64,000 nucleotides of DNA from Porphyromonadaceae bacterium UBA7332 (GTDB taxonomy: Bacteria; Bacteroidota; Bacteroidia; Bacteroidales; UBA7332), in contig DKPO01000031.1 in assembly GCA_002471225.1 (NCBI GenBank), positions 121,773-185,772 of the forward strand. The letters are read 5' to 3'. Every line of letters starts with the position of its first letter. Position 1 is the first letter of the stretch. A model generated the notes under the pieces. That model was not told the DNA's origin. It was given only the letters and a program-made list of their open reading frames with translations, and did not search any database. Position numbers and translations under genes: made by a program. Of this stretch, positions 51,492 through 60,418 are shown piece after piece.

Positions 51492-52492
51492 AGTTCAATT
51501 TTTTCGTCTGTATTAAATGCACGTCTAGCCTTTGTTCCGACCACCTCTTCCCAACGCATTGGTGAAATACCATCGCCCGGACGTTTTACGGTCAGATTTT
51601 CCTCTGTCAATATTTCATTTTCGCTGATCGGACGTTTTGCAACAATGCTTTTACGTGCAATAGCTTTGTTTTTTGTTTCAGAAGGCATGGGCTTTTTATC
51701 CCCGTCTCCCAAAGCTTTTTCAATATGGCGAATTGCCTGAACCATTGCTTTTAGTTCCTGAGGTTCTAAAGAGGCGATATGATCCGGTCCTTCCATATTC
51801 CGGTCCAGTGTAAAGTGCTTTTCTATGATGGCAGCTCCTAAAGCTGTTGCTGCAATAGCCACCTCAATACCCTGTGTATGGTCGGAATATCCGACAGGTA
51901 GATTAAATGTTTTGCGTAAAGTTTCCATAGCTTTCAGATTGACTTCATTCATCGGAGTCGGATATTCCGTAGTGCAATGCAATAAAGAAATCTGTTTTCT
52001 ATCTAAGCCAAAACGCTCCAGAACCGAAAGAGTATTCGCTATATCTTCCATTGTAGCCATTCCACTGGAAAGAACAACGGGTAATCCTTTCCGGGCAATA
52101 CGTTTCAGGTAAGGGTAATTTGTAATTTCTCCCGAAGGTATCTTAAAGAAATCCATCCCCAAGTCAGCTAGGAATTCGATGCTGTCTAGATCAAAAGGAG
52201 TTGATATAAACTTGATATGGTGAGCTTCACAATGCTTCTGCAGAGCGAGATGATCAGCTTCACTGAGCTCCAGTTTTTTAAGCATCGCAAATTGAGAATC
52301 GGAGTTCCCTGTATTCTGAATCTGATAATCGGCTTTATGTGCTGAAGCCGTAACCAGATTTTCCGTTCTGAACGTTTGAAATTTTACATAATCAGCTCCG
52401 GCTTCAGCAGCCTTTTCGACAAGCTGCATCGCTGTTTCCAGTGAGCCGTTGTGATTAACACCGGCTTCTGCTATAATGATTGTTTTATTCAT
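51488..52492 (-). CDS. legI: N-acetylneuraminate/legionaminate synthase
   Basis: A 334-residue NeuB-family aldolase that condenses phosphoenolpyruvate with the six-carbon sugar. EAGVNHNGSLETAMQLVEKA and VKFQTFRTENLV are the barrel entry, and LLHCTTEYP plus the GYSDHTQGIEVAIAA block line the active site. A C-terminal SAF/antifreeze-like domain (AKRPISENEILTEENLTVKR) completes it. It overlaps LegH by 8 bases. Confidence 0.92.
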   Translation of the reverse strand: MNKTIIIAEAGVNHNGSLETAMQLVEKAAEAGADYVKFQTFRTENLVTASAHKADYQIQNTGNSDSQFAMLKKLELSEADHLALQKHCEAHHIKFISTPFDLDSIEFLADLGMDFFKIPSGEITNYPYLKRIARKGLPVVLSSGMATMEDIANTLSVLERFGLDRKQISLLHCTTEYPTPMNEVNLKAMETLRKTFNLPVGYSDHTQGIEVAIAATALGAAIIEKHFTLDRNMEGPDHIASLEPQELKAMVQAIRHIEKALGDGDKKPMPSETKNKAIARKSIVAKRPISENEILTEENLTVKRPGDGISPMRWEEVVGTKARRAFNTDEKIEL

Positions 52493-53126
52493 TCGTTTCT
52501 TTCTTTTTAGCAGGATTACCGTAATATACTCCCGGTTCGGTGATGGAATGAGTAACGATGCTTCCGGCTCCGATAATCACCTGATTGGTAATTGAGATAC
52601 CTTGTATCAGAATAGCCCCGCTGCCGATAAAGCAAGAATCGCCAATCTTTACCCCTCCGTTAATACGAGCTCCTGTCGCAATGTGTGTATGGTCTCCGAT
52701 TCGGACATCATGTTCGATCAAAGCCATTGAATTTATGATGCAATTATTTCCCACAGTGGCATCGGCATTAACGAACGCACCGTGGTGTATAATCGTTCCA
52801 TTCCCTATTGCAGCATATTCAGACACGATGGCATGAGGGGATAGAATCGTCGCTGCAGGCAGTCCTTGTTCCTGAATCAGCCGATAAAGATATTTTCTCA
52901 GATTCGCAGAGTTAAGCTGACCTACAGTAACTAAGCATTGAGTATCAGCAGGCAGTAGGGCGATATCTTCATCTTTACCGCTGATTACAAAATCCAGAAT
53001 AGTTTGGTCTCTGAGTTCCGGTCGGTCAAGTATGGCAATTATTTCATATTTACCGGTGGCCTCGATTACATCGATGCAAGATTTACAATGACCACCGCCT
53101 CCGATCAATGCTATTTTTTGTTTCAT
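52485..53126 (-). CDS. legH: Sugar O/N-acetyltransferase, PglD/LegH-like
   Basis: A 213-residue PglD-type acetyltransferase. The N-terminal nucleotide-sugar part has IGGGGHCKSCIDVI, followed by a left-handed beta-helix of hexapeptide repeats (about 95-190). ALIEHDVRIGDHTHIATGA holds the catalytic His. It should acetylate the 4-amino group made by LegC. NeuD is the alternative name if the product were sialic acid. It overlaps LegC by 4 bases. Confidence 0.87.
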   Translation of the reverse strand: MKQKIALIGGGGHCKSCIDVIEATGKYEIIAILDRPELRDQTILDFVISGKDEDIALLPADTQCLVTVGQLNSANLRKYLYRLIQEQGLPAATILSPHAIVSEYAAIGNGTIIHHGAFVNADATVGNNCIINSMALIEHDVRIGDHTHIATGARINGGVKIGDSCFIGSGAILIQGISITNQVIIGAGSIVTHSITEPGVYYGNPAKKKETNE

Positions 53127-54265
53127 ATATTACGAACGCTGCTTGGTAAATTAACAACTCGATCTGCAAACCAGCGAGTGTTTTCCAAATCATCCGTTTG
53201 ACAATTTTCAAACATGGGAAGACGATTCATCAGTTCCCAAATGGGTCTGGTCATTACACCCTCTGCATTCGTTTGTTCTAAAAATCTGATTTGTGCATCC
53301 TTATCCGGTAAGATAACGGCATTTAGCCAATAATTTGATTGGCAGTTCTCAGGTTCACTGAAAAAACGAATGGCTTTATCTTCAAAATAAGTCTTATATG
53401 ATTCGGATGTAGATCTTTTATCCTTCAGTATAGTTTCAAGCTGTTCCATTTGTGCACATCCTAATGCCGCATTAATATTAGGCATCCGGTAATTGTAGCC
53501 TATATGGTCATGAACAAATTCCCAGGCATGAGGAACCTTTGCCTGTGTTGTCAGATGTTTGGCATATTTCCCCAGTTCTTCGTCTTTGAACAGAAGCATT
53601 CCTCCTCCACCTGTCGTAATTGTTTTATTTCCATTAAAACTCAGTACGCCTATTTTACCAAAAGTACCGGTATGTTTTCCCTTGTAAAAACTACCCAGGC
53701 TTTCAGCCGCGTCTTCAATTAGCTCCAGATTCCACTTTTTACACACATCAACCATTTCATCCAGATGGATGGGATGACCAAAAGTGTGCATTGGAACGAC
53801 AGCCTTAATCCTACGGCCTGTTTCTTTATTAAAACATTCATCGTTTCGTATCTCTGCATGGTTTGTTAACCACTTATCAACAGCATTTGGAGAAAGCCCC
53901 ATTGTGTCTTTATCGACATCTGTAAAAACAGGATGTGCGCCGCAATAAGATATAGCATTGGCTGTAGCTATGAATGTAAGTGCTTGAGTGATAATTTCGT
54001 CATTGCGTTCTACCCCCGCTAAAACCAGCGCAAGATGTAATGCGTTTGTTCCGTTCACACAAACTACAGCTTTTGCTGCACCCGTATAGGCAGCAACGAC
54101 TTCTTCGAACTTATCAACAAACTTACCAACACTGGAAACAAAAGTTGAATCGATGCATTCATTCAGATAAACCTTTTCATTTCCTCCGAAAAAAGGAGCA
54201 TGTAAAGGAATGAATTCTTCTGAATGAAACAAGTCTCGGATAAAAGATATTTCTGAACTATACAT
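53123..54265 (-). CDS. legC: LegC family PLP-dependent aminotransferase
   Basis: A 380-residue DegT/DnrJ/EryC1-type aminotransferase. VCVNGTNALHLAL binds PLP phosphate, EDAAESLGSFYKG is the Asp region, and SFNGNKTITTGGGG holds the PLP Lys. The N-terminal FIPLHAPFFGGNEKVYLNEC and SSVGKFVDKFE are typical of LegC. It should aminate C4 of the 4-keto sugar made by LegB, an activity not needed for sialic acid. This is the main evidence for legionaminate. Confidence 0.9.
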   Translation of the reverse strand: MYSSEISFIRDLFHSEEFIPLHAPFFGGNEKVYLNECIDSTFVSSVGKFVDKFEEVVAAYTGAAKAVVCVNGTNALHLALVLAGVERNDEIITQALTFIATANAISYCGAHPVFTDVDKDTMGLSPNAVDKWLTNHAEIRNDECFNKETGRRIKAVVPMHTFGHPIHLDEMVDVCKKWNLELIEDAAESLGSFYKGKHTGTFGKIGVLSFNGNKTITTGGGGMLLFKDEELGKYAKHLTTQAKVPHAWEFVHDHIGYNYRMPNINAALGCAQMEQLETILKDKRSTSESYKTYFEDKAIRFFSEPENCQSNYWLNAVILPDKDAQIRFLEQTNAEGVMTRPIWELMNRLPMFENCQTDDLENTRWFADRVVNLPSSVRNI

Positions 54266-54271
54266 AGGTAA

Positions 54272-55480
54272 TTACATTTTGGAATCTAATGATTTTCCTT
54301 TCTCGATATGATCGAAGTTAACTAAGAACTCTTTCATTGCAATAACGATATCTGCTTTAGTCGCTTCGGAAGACTCAAAAATAGATTGTAGCTTTACGAA
54401 TAACCGATCAATTTCAGTCATTGATTTCGGACGTAAATTAGTTACAACTCCTAAAGCCTCATAAATATTCAGATCGACCACCTCAGTAGGAGTATAAAAC
54501 TCTTCGTATGGCTTTTCGCCTGAAGTATCACTCGAGGAAAGTATGATCGGATAATTTTTGCTTCCGTTTTTTAAATCTGCAACAGCTGCCAATGCTTCTT
54601 GTTCTGTTGAGCAAATGAGCGGCTGGTAACCAAACTCACGAAGAAGGTTAATACCGATTTCGCCAAACGACATCTCTTGTTCTTTCTGTAACTTGGGAAA
54701 GTAAACTTGTCCGCTTTTTCCCAGTATGCAGGCAAGAAGACAGATTTGTCCGCTTTCTTCAGGTGATACAAAGTATCGTTTAATATCTGAAGGAGCAGAA
54801 AGAGGTTGTATCTTATTCAGTCGCTCCATAAAGGCAGCCGGTAAAGAACCGTTTGAAAAAGCTACGTTGGCAAATCGTGCCGTTGTTATCGGATAAAGTT
54901 GCGAATAAGACATAATCATTTCTTCCATGATTTTCTTACTCCCCCCCATTATATTAACCGGATTGGCCGCTTTGTCTGTTGAGACGCAGAAAAAATGCTT
55001 TGGTGGATAGTTTACCATCAGATCCAGCAACTTTCGTGCTCTGATAACATTGTTTTCTAATAAAGCTTCTACTGAATATCTGTCTTTTTCACTACGAACA
55101 TGTTTATGGGCAGAGAAATTAGCAACAATATCGAATCCGCCTCTTTCAATAAACATTTTAGTAAAGACCGGATCAGCATAGCTCATAGGATAGGTAACAA
55201 AGTCATCGGGAACGAACAGTCCTGGCTCACTTCGCAAATCGCGAGTCAATTCAGCAAGGCCATTCTCATTAATATCTACTACGATGAGACTTTTCGGTTC
55301 GAACGGAAGTAGAGCACGGATAAAAGAGCTACCTATGGTTCCTGCCCCACCGATAACTAAAACCTCTTTATCTTTAATAGCAAGACCTAATTTCTCTTTG
55401 TTTCGGAGCAAGTCTTGTTCAAACATGCTGTTAGCACGCTTGGTAACGAATTTCGCAATAAACTGATCTAATTGGAACAT
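54272..55480 (-). CDS. legB: NDP-sugar 4,6-dehydratase, polysaccharide synthesis (PF02719) type
   Basis: A 402-residue SDR enzyme. VIGGAGTIGSSFIRALLPF binds NAD(P), ANFSAHKHVRSEKD is the substrate region, and CVSTDKAANPVNIMGGSKK is the catalytic segment of the FlaA1/PglF/CapD group. It lacks the membrane helices of PglF, so it is soluble. It likely makes the 4-keto-6-deoxy sugar for LegC. Campylobacter LegB is a shorter dehydratase of a different SDR group, so this is a functional guess by position. Confidence 0.82.
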   Translation of the reverse strand: MFQLDQFIAKFVTKRANSMFEQDLLRNKEKLGLAIKDKEVLVIGGAGTIGSSFIRALLPFEPKSLIVVDINENGLAELTRDLRSEPGLFVPDDFVTYPMSYADPVFTKMFIERGGFDIVANFSAHKHVRSEKDRYSVEALLENNVIRARKLLDLMVNYPPKHFFCVSTDKAANPVNIMGGSKKIMEEMIMSYSQLYPITTARFANVAFSNGSLPAAFMERLNKIQPLSAPSDIKRYFVSPEESGQICLLACILGKSGQVYFPKLQKEQEMSFGEIGINLLREFGYQPLICSTEQEALAAVADLKNGSKNYPIILSSSDTSGEKPYEEFYTPTEVVDLNIYEALGVVTNLRPKSMTEIDRLFVKLQSIFESSEATKADIVIAMKEFLVNFDHIEKGKSLDSKM

Positions 55481-55485
55481 ATCGA

Positions 55486-56352
55486 TTATAAATTTTTATT
55501 CAATGCATATCTTTCGAAGGCATCGATAAATGATCCGGGAGTCGTATTGTAGATTTTCAATCCCCAACGCTTGGAAACAGCTTCAATTTCCCGATACATT
55601 TTAAATATAATATATTGATGATAAAGGATCTGATAAAGCGGATAAGAAGCATATTGCGTCTGATCTGTTTTATTTGTCTTTCCATTATCATAAAAATGAG
55701 TGAAGTTCATGATCACCCGATTATCGTCAGATATGCCTATATCATGAATCCATGAATGCTCGGCACCAGATAAATAGATTTGACTGAATCCCATCCGAAG
55801 GGCTACCATCAGTGCCGGAATGAGTACATTATGCGGACGGGGAACACCTAAACCTTTACGAAACGCCCAGTCACAAAACCAATCAGGCCCTTCGATCGGA
55901 ATGGTATTGTGCGGATAAACCCGAATGTGTTTATTCTTTTTGATTTCGCGTTGCCAATGCATGCTTTTAAATGCATCTGCAGGCATAAATAGAATCAGAT
56001 CCCAGTCCGTTTTGTTCGTTAAGGCATGGAATAATTTTTCTTCTTTATCTTTGTGTAACCAGAATACAGGATCAGCAACCAGATAATAATTAGGTTTTAC
56101 AACCTCAAAATAGCTTGAACATGCGCTGAAATTTACCATTAGGCGTGATTTATCCACCCAAAAATCTGTTTGGTTTTCAATCATATCCTTAAAAGAAGGA
56201 CCATTTCCAAAGATAATAATCGAATGACTGTCTTTCTGCCTTCCCGGAGTTGGAATATTCTTCTTTCCAAGGAAAAGAATGCGTATGAGACTAACAAAAA
56301 AACCGAACCATTCTTCTGAAAATGACTTTAATTTATCGCGTTTAGAGCTCAT
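55486..56352 (-). CDS. Putative glycosyltransferase/MptE-like protein heading the nonulosonate operon
   Basis: A 288-residue protein of uncertain family. SIIIFGNGPSFKDMI resembles the GNGPS nucleotide loop shared by GT42 sialyltransferases and MptE/DUF115 proteins. ALMVALRMGFSQIYLSGAEHSWI mirrors the A-LGYKEIYLSG block of GT42. As the first gene of the operon, 5 bases before LegB, it may transfer the CMP-activated acid. I use the ATG at 56352, since the frame upstream overlaps the -7 box. Confidence 0.6.
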   Translation of the reverse strand: MSSKRDKLKSFSEEWFGFFVSLIRILFLGKKNIPTPGRQKDSHSIIIFGNGPSFKDMIENQTDFWVDKSRLMVNFSACSSYFEVVKPNYYLVADPVFWLHKDKEEKLFHALTNKTDWDLILFMPADAFKSMHWQREIKKNKHIRVYPHNTIPIEGPDWFCDWAFRKGLGVPRPHNVLIPALMVALRMGFSQIYLSGAEHSWIHDIGISDDNRVIMNFTHFYDNGKTNKTDQTQYASYPLYQILYHQYIIFKMYREIEAVSKRWGLKIYNTTPGSFIDAFERYALNKNL

Positions 56353-56379
56353 ATAATTTCTTAATTTTCGTATTTTGAG

Positions 56380-56387
56380 CAAAGATA
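56380..56387 (-). promoter_or_regulatory. -7 element for the nonulosonate operon
   Basis: TATCTTTG on the minus strand, 27 bases before the ATG at 56352. It is the only promoter seen for the eight tightly spaced genes. A -33 box is not clear. Confidence 0.65.
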
Positions 56388-56445
56388 AAAGAATTCAATA
56401 AAGCGCATAAGAAATCTACTCTTTTCTATTCTTTATGAAAGAATA

Positions 56446-56477
56446 TTTGATTAAGTCAGAAACAGTTCCTTACTTTG
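56446..56477 (+). promoter_or_regulatory. Promoter of the thiamine uptake unit
   Basis: TTTG (56446-56449), 20 bases, then TTACTTTG (56470-56477), a one-base variant of TAnnTTTG. The TPP aptamer begins about 12 bases downstream. Confidence 0.75.
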
Positions 56478-56488
56478 CACCCGAAAAA

Positions 56489-56560
56489 TGTAGGGGTGCT
56501 TCCTATCGAGGCTGAGATTATACCCATTGAACCTGTACGGATAATGCCGTCGTAGGGAGG
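56489..56560 (+). promoter_or_regulatory. TPP riboswitch (THI element)
   Basis: Conserved blocks appear in order: GGGGTGCT (56493-56500), CTGAGA (56512-56517) then TACCC, ACCTG (56531-56535), GGATAATGCCG (56539-56549) and CGTAGGGA (56551-56558). This is the thiamine pyrophosphate aptamer. All following genes act on thiamine, so TPP should repress uptake. The start codon is 88 bases downstream. Confidence 0.97.
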
Positions 56561-56647
56561 AATCGTTTGCAAAATCTTTTCTTTTTTATTTTAGGTATAC
56601 TTCTCTTGTACCCTCTTTTTCATTTGTTTCATTTATATCTAAACAGT

Positions 56648-58870
56648 ATGAAAAGAGATTTTATTCAATTATTTATTCTTATCGGTTTTACTGCTTTGTT
56701 ACGGGCAGAAAACAACAGTATATCAACACTTTCAGATTCAGATACACTTTCGTCGAAAATGGCTAATCATATCGACCTCGATGAGATAGTCGTTACAGCA
56801 ACAAAGGCGATGAAAGGGACTCCGGTTGCATATACCAACTTATCGAAGGAGGAAATTGCCAAGCGAAACTTCGGACAGGACGTGCCTTATCTTATCTCGC
56901 AAACACCTTCGGTGATTGTTACGTCGGATGCAGGTACCGGAATTGGTTACACCGGTTTTCGTGTACGCGGTACTGATGCGAATCGTATCAATATTACAGT
57001 GAACGGAGTGCCGATGAATGATTCTGAGTCTCACACCGTGTTTTGGGTAAATATGCCTGACTTTGCATCTTCGGTGGAGAATGTTCAAATTCAGCGTGGA
57101 GTCGGTACTTCTACGAATGGTGCAGCATCTTTCGGAGCTACGATAGCTATGCAGACACAAGGAATGTCCTATAAGCCTTATGCTGAGGTTTCGACAGCGG
57201 GTGGATCTTTCGGAACGTTTAAAACAACCGGAAAAGTAAGTACCGGTCTGTTGAAAAATAAATTTGTATTTGATGCACGTGCTTCTCATATCCAGAGTGA
57301 TGGATTTATTGATCGTGCATCAGCTAATATGAATTCTTATTTTGCTTCCGGAGCTTATTATGGTGATAATACGATGATTAAATTCCAGACTTTCGGAAGC
57401 AAGGAGAAAACATATCAGTCATGGAATGGTATTTCTTCAGAAATGCTGAAGACCAACCGTACGTTTAACTCATGTGGTATGTACACGGATGAGAACGGAG
57501 TTACGCGCTTTTATGATAATCAAACCGATAATTATCAACAACAACATTATCATCTGATGGCTACTCAGCGTGTCGGTGACTTCTGGAATATGAATATGAC
57601 AGCTCACTATACGCGCGGCAAAGGATATTACGAAGATTACAAAGAAGGTGCAAAGTTTAAATCGTATAAATTAAATCCGTTTATAAATGCTGACGGAAAA
57701 GAAGTTACGAAGTCGGATTTAGTGCGTCAGAAATGGTTGGATAATCACTTTTATGGAGCCGTTTATAGTGCTAACTATCGTAAAGACAACTGGCATCTTA
57801 CATTAGGTACTGCCGTAAATAATTATGATGGAGATCACTATGGCAAAGTGAAATGGGTAAAAAATATTCAGAATCTGGATCCGGATCACGAATACTACAG
57901 AAGTAATGGTACGAAACTGGACTATAATGCATTTGTAAAGGCAAACCTTTTAATCACAAAGAGTCTGAATGCCTATGTAGATCTTCAATACAGAGGGATT
58001 AACTATAAGATAAAAGGAGAAGATGATAAAGCCGGAGCTTTGGATATTCATAAAAACTATAACTTTTTCAATCCGAAAGCCGGTTTGAATTATTCTTTTG
58101 CCAAATACCATAATGCTTTCGTTTCATTTTCGATTGCTAACCGTGAGCCGAACCGTAATAATTTCACCGAGGCCGCTGTTGATGAAAGACCAACGTATGA
58201 GACTCTCTATGATTATGAAGCGGGCTACGAATTCCGTACTGATCGTTTCCATGTAGGTACGAATCTTTATTATATGGATTATAACAATCAGTTGGTTCTT
58301 ACGGGTAAAATCAGTGAAATCGGGGAACCGCTGACTTCAAATATCAAGGATAGTTATCGTATGGGTATTGAGTTAATGGGAGGAGTGAAAATTACAAATT
58401 GGTTGAATTGGGAAGGTAATGTTACTTTAAGTCAGAATAAAATTAAGAAATTTACCGAATACGTTGATGACTGGGATACAGGTGAACAACATGCAATTTA
58501 TATCGGGAAGACAAATATTGCTTTCTCACCCGATGTCATTGCAAACAGTATGTTTAACTTTGCGTACAAAGGTTTTTCGGCAGCATTTAACAGCACCTTT
58601 GTCGGGCGTCAATATATTGACAATACATCGTCAAAGGATCGGTCGATCAATCCATATTTCGTAAATAATCTACGTTTTGGTTACACGTTCAAACCTTCGT
58701 TTATGGAAACAATCACTGTTGATTTCACGGTTAATAACTTGTTCAATGAACAGTATGAAACCAACGCCTGGGTATACTCGTATTTCGAAGGCGGAGTGCG
58801 TAAAAAAGACGATGGTTACTTTACACAAGCTGGTACGAATGTCATGGGACGTTTAGTCTTAAGATTCTAA
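56648..58870 (+). CDS. TonB-dependent receptor for thiamine
   Basis: A 740-residue outer membrane receptor. A signal peptide (MKRDFIQLFILIGFTALLRA) precedes a TonB-box-like DEIVVTA, a plug domain (VPYLISQTPSVIV, FRVRGTDANRINITVNGVPM) and a C-terminal barrel ending in MGRLVLRF. I use the ATG at 56648, since the TTG start at 56567 lies next to the riboswitch and adds an unlikely leader. The TPP riboswitch and PnuT neighbours indicate thiamine as ligand. Confidence 0.92.
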   Translation: MKRDFIQLFILIGFTALLRAENNSISTLSDSDTLSSKMANHIDLDEIVVTATKAMKGTPVAYTNLSKEEIAKRNFGQDVPYLISQTPSVIVTSDAGTGIGYTGFRVRGTDANRINITVNGVPMNDSESHTVFWVNMPDFASSVENVQIQRGVGTSTNGAASFGATIAMQTQGMSYKPYAEVSTAGGSFGTFKTTGKVSTGLLKNKFVFDARASHIQSDGFIDRASANMNSYFASGAYYGDNTMIKFQTFGSKEKTYQSWNGISSEMLKTNRTFNSCGMYTDENGVTRFYDNQTDNYQQQHYHLMATQRVGDFWNMNMTAHYTRGKGYYEDYKEGAKFKSYKLNPFINADGKEVTKSDLVRQKWLDNHFYGAVYSANYRKDNWHLTLGTAVNNYDGDHYGKVKWVKNIQNLDPDHEYYRSNGTKLDYNAFVKANLLITKSLNAYVDLQYRGINYKIKGEDDKAGALDIHKNYNFFNPKAGLNYSFAKYHNAFVSFSIANREPNRNNFTEAAVDERPTYETLYDYEAGYEFRTDRFHVGTNLYYMDYNNQLVLTGKISEIGEPLTSNIKDSYRMGIELMGGVKITNWLNWEGNVTLSQNKIKKFTEYVDDWDTGEQHAIYIGKTNIAFSPDVIANSMFNFAYKGFSAAFNSTFVGRQYIDNTSSKDRSINPYFVNNLRFGYTFKPSFMETITVDFTVNNLFNEQYETNAWVYSYFEGGVRKKDDGYFTQAGTNVMGRLVLRF

Positions 58871-58882
58871 AATCATATATCA

Positions 58883-58921
58883 GAAGATAATCCTGAACTA
58901 AAAACTCAGGATTATCTTTTT
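58883..58921 (+). terminator. Terminator between the receptor and pnuT
   Basis: AAGATAATCCTGA (58883-58895) and TCAGGATTATCTT (58905-58917) are perfect 13-bp arms followed by T4. pnuT begins 14 bases later with no promoter visible, so read-through may set the receptor to transporter ratio. Confidence 0.88.
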
Positions 58922-58934
58922 TAGCAAACATATT

Positions 58935-59525
58935 ATGGATCAGTTACTCGAATACTTCGGTGTGATTACCGGATTGCTTTATCTTTATCTCGAGATTAAA
59001 CAGAAGCCCGTTATGTGGGTTATTGGTTTAATTACTTCATTTGTATATGTATTTGTCTTTTATCAGGCAAAAATCTATGCAGATATGGGTCTGAATATCT
59101 ATTATGTATTGATTAGTATTTATGGTTGGATTTTGTGGAAGTGTAAAAAAGAGGAACAGACATCGGAAGATAGTCAGCAAATCAAATATATCAATCTGAA
59201 TACGAAAACGGGTATCGGATTGGTTGTATCCTTTTTTCCTGTTTATTTAAGTATGGCTTATGTTCTGGATCGCTTTACTGACTCACCGATTCCTTATGCG
59301 GATGCTTTTACCACGACATTGAGTATTCTTGCAACATGGATGCTGGCAAAACGTATCCTTCAACACTGGATGTTATGGGTGTTTATTAATTTGATCAGCA
59401 TTTATATTTATATTTACAGAGGTCTTTATCCGACATCATTTCTCTATTTATGTTATGCTTCATTAGCTGTTGTTGGCTATATCAACTGGAAAAAGAAAGG
59501 AGTTTTATATGAAAAGGATTTATGA
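58935..59525 (+). CDS. pnuT: PnuC-like thiamine transporter
   Basis: A 196-residue inner membrane protein with about seven hydrophobic helices. VIGLITSFVYVFVFYQAKIYADMG and IYGWILWK are the PnuC-family signatures (facilitators for vitamin precursors). Position after a TPP riboswitch receptor and before thiamine pyrophosphokinase identifies it as PnuT, the thiamine version. It overlaps the kinase gene by 17 bases. Confidence 0.9.
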   Translation: MDQLLEYFGVITGLLYLYLEIKQKPVMWVIGLITSFVYVFVFYQAKIYADMGLNIYYVLISIYGWILWKCKKEEQTSEDSQQIKYINLNTKTGIGLVVSFFPVYLSMAYVLDRFTDSPIPYADAFTTTLSILATWMLAKRILQHWMLWVFINLISIYIYIYRGLYPTSFLYLCYASLAVVGYINWKKKGVLYEKDL

Positions 59526-60150
59526 TTGTGTCATTGTAGCTAATGGAGAATTTCCGACTTCATCAGCCGTTTTGAGTGTTCTGAATCAGGCTAAGATGAT
59601 TGTTGCCTGTGATGGTGCTGCTCAAACTTTGCTGACTAAAGGCTATACACCTCATAGGATCATAGGTGATCTGGATAGCCTTGCTCCCGATATCAAAAAT
59701 CGTTTCGCAGCTATCGTAGTACATAATCCGGATCAGGAAACGAATGATTTGACAAAGGCTATCGGTTTTGTTAAATCTAAAGGAGTCCAGTCTGTATGTA
59801 TCATTGCAGCTACCGGATTAAGAGAAGATCACACGCTGGCCAATATATCATTGCTGACTCAATATCAACCAATGTTTACTGACATTTCGATGATGTCAGA
59901 TTATGGCGTTTTTACGGCAATCAAAGAGACCCGACGATTTGAATCTTTTAAAAATCAAAAAATTTCGATCTTTTCACTTCCTCCATTGGTTCCTGTATCT
60001 ACTCAGAATCTTAAATATTCAATAGATAAACGTGAATTAAATATATGGTGGGAAGGGTCTCTTAATGAGTCTGTTAGTGATTGGTTCGAGGTTTCGTTGC
60101 ATGGAGAAGGTAATGTACTTGTCTATCAAGTGTACGAAAAAAAACAATAA
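59509..60150 (+). CDS. thiN: Thiamine pyrophosphokinase
   Basis: A 213-residue thiamine pyrophosphokinase converting thiamine and ATP to TPP and AMP. VACDGAAQTLL, IIGDLDSL and NPDQETNDLTKAI are the ATP and metal motifs. I use the ATG at 59509 preceded by AAAGAAAGGAG, an unusually good ribosome site for this phylum; it overlaps pnuT by 17 bases. Trapping thiamine as TPP drives uptake. Confidence 0.95.
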   Translation: MKRIYDCVIVANGEFPTSSAVLSVLNQAKMIVACDGAAQTLLTKGYTPHRIIGDLDSLAPDIKNRFAAIVVHNPDQETNDLTKAIGFVKSKGVQSVCIIAATGLREDHTLANISLLTQYQPMFTDISMMSDYGVFTAIKETRRFESFKNQKISIFSLPPLVPVSTQNLKYSIDKRELNIWWEGSLNESVSDWFEVSLHGEGNVLVYQVYEKKQ

Positions 60151-60167
60151 AAAATATCCGTTTACTA

Positions 60168-60198
60168 TTTGTAGATTGAAATAATTGTTGTAATATTG
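60168..60198 (+). promoter_or_regulatory. Promoter of tRNA-Met
   Basis: TTTG (60168-60171), 19 bases, then TAATATTG (60191-60198), one base from TAnnTTTG. The tRNA begins 31 bases on. Confidence 0.7.
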
Positions 60199-60228
60199 CA
60201 TTCGCAATCGGGTACATAACCCTAAGCA

Positions 60229-60302
60229 GGTCCTATAGCTCAGTTGGTTAGAGCATCTGACTCATAATCAGGGGGTCCTTGGTTCAAGCCCAAGTGGGAC
60301 CA
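60229..60302 (+). tRNA. tRNA with anticodon CAT (tRNA-Met elongator, or tRNA-Ile2)
   Basis: The acceptor strands GGTCCTA (60229-60235) and TGGGACC (60295-60301) pair. The anticodon loop is CTCATAA. CAT can be elongator Met or, after lysidine modification, Ile reading AUA. The sequence alone does not decide. CCA is not encoded. Confidence 0.9.
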
Positions 60303-60323
60303 CAGATATAATAGCCAAGTTTT

Positions 60324-60362
60324 AAAAGCGTAAATCTCTTTTTGAGATTTGCGCTTTTTTTT
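60324..60362 (+). terminator. Terminator after tRNA-Met
   Basis: AAGCGTAAATCTC pairs with GAGATTTGCGCTT, with one mismatch, followed by T7-8. Confidence 0.9.
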
Positions 60363-60418
60363 AATCCGATGGTTATACCACAAATCTTTTAGAATCTATT
60401 TATCAATCACACAGAACT

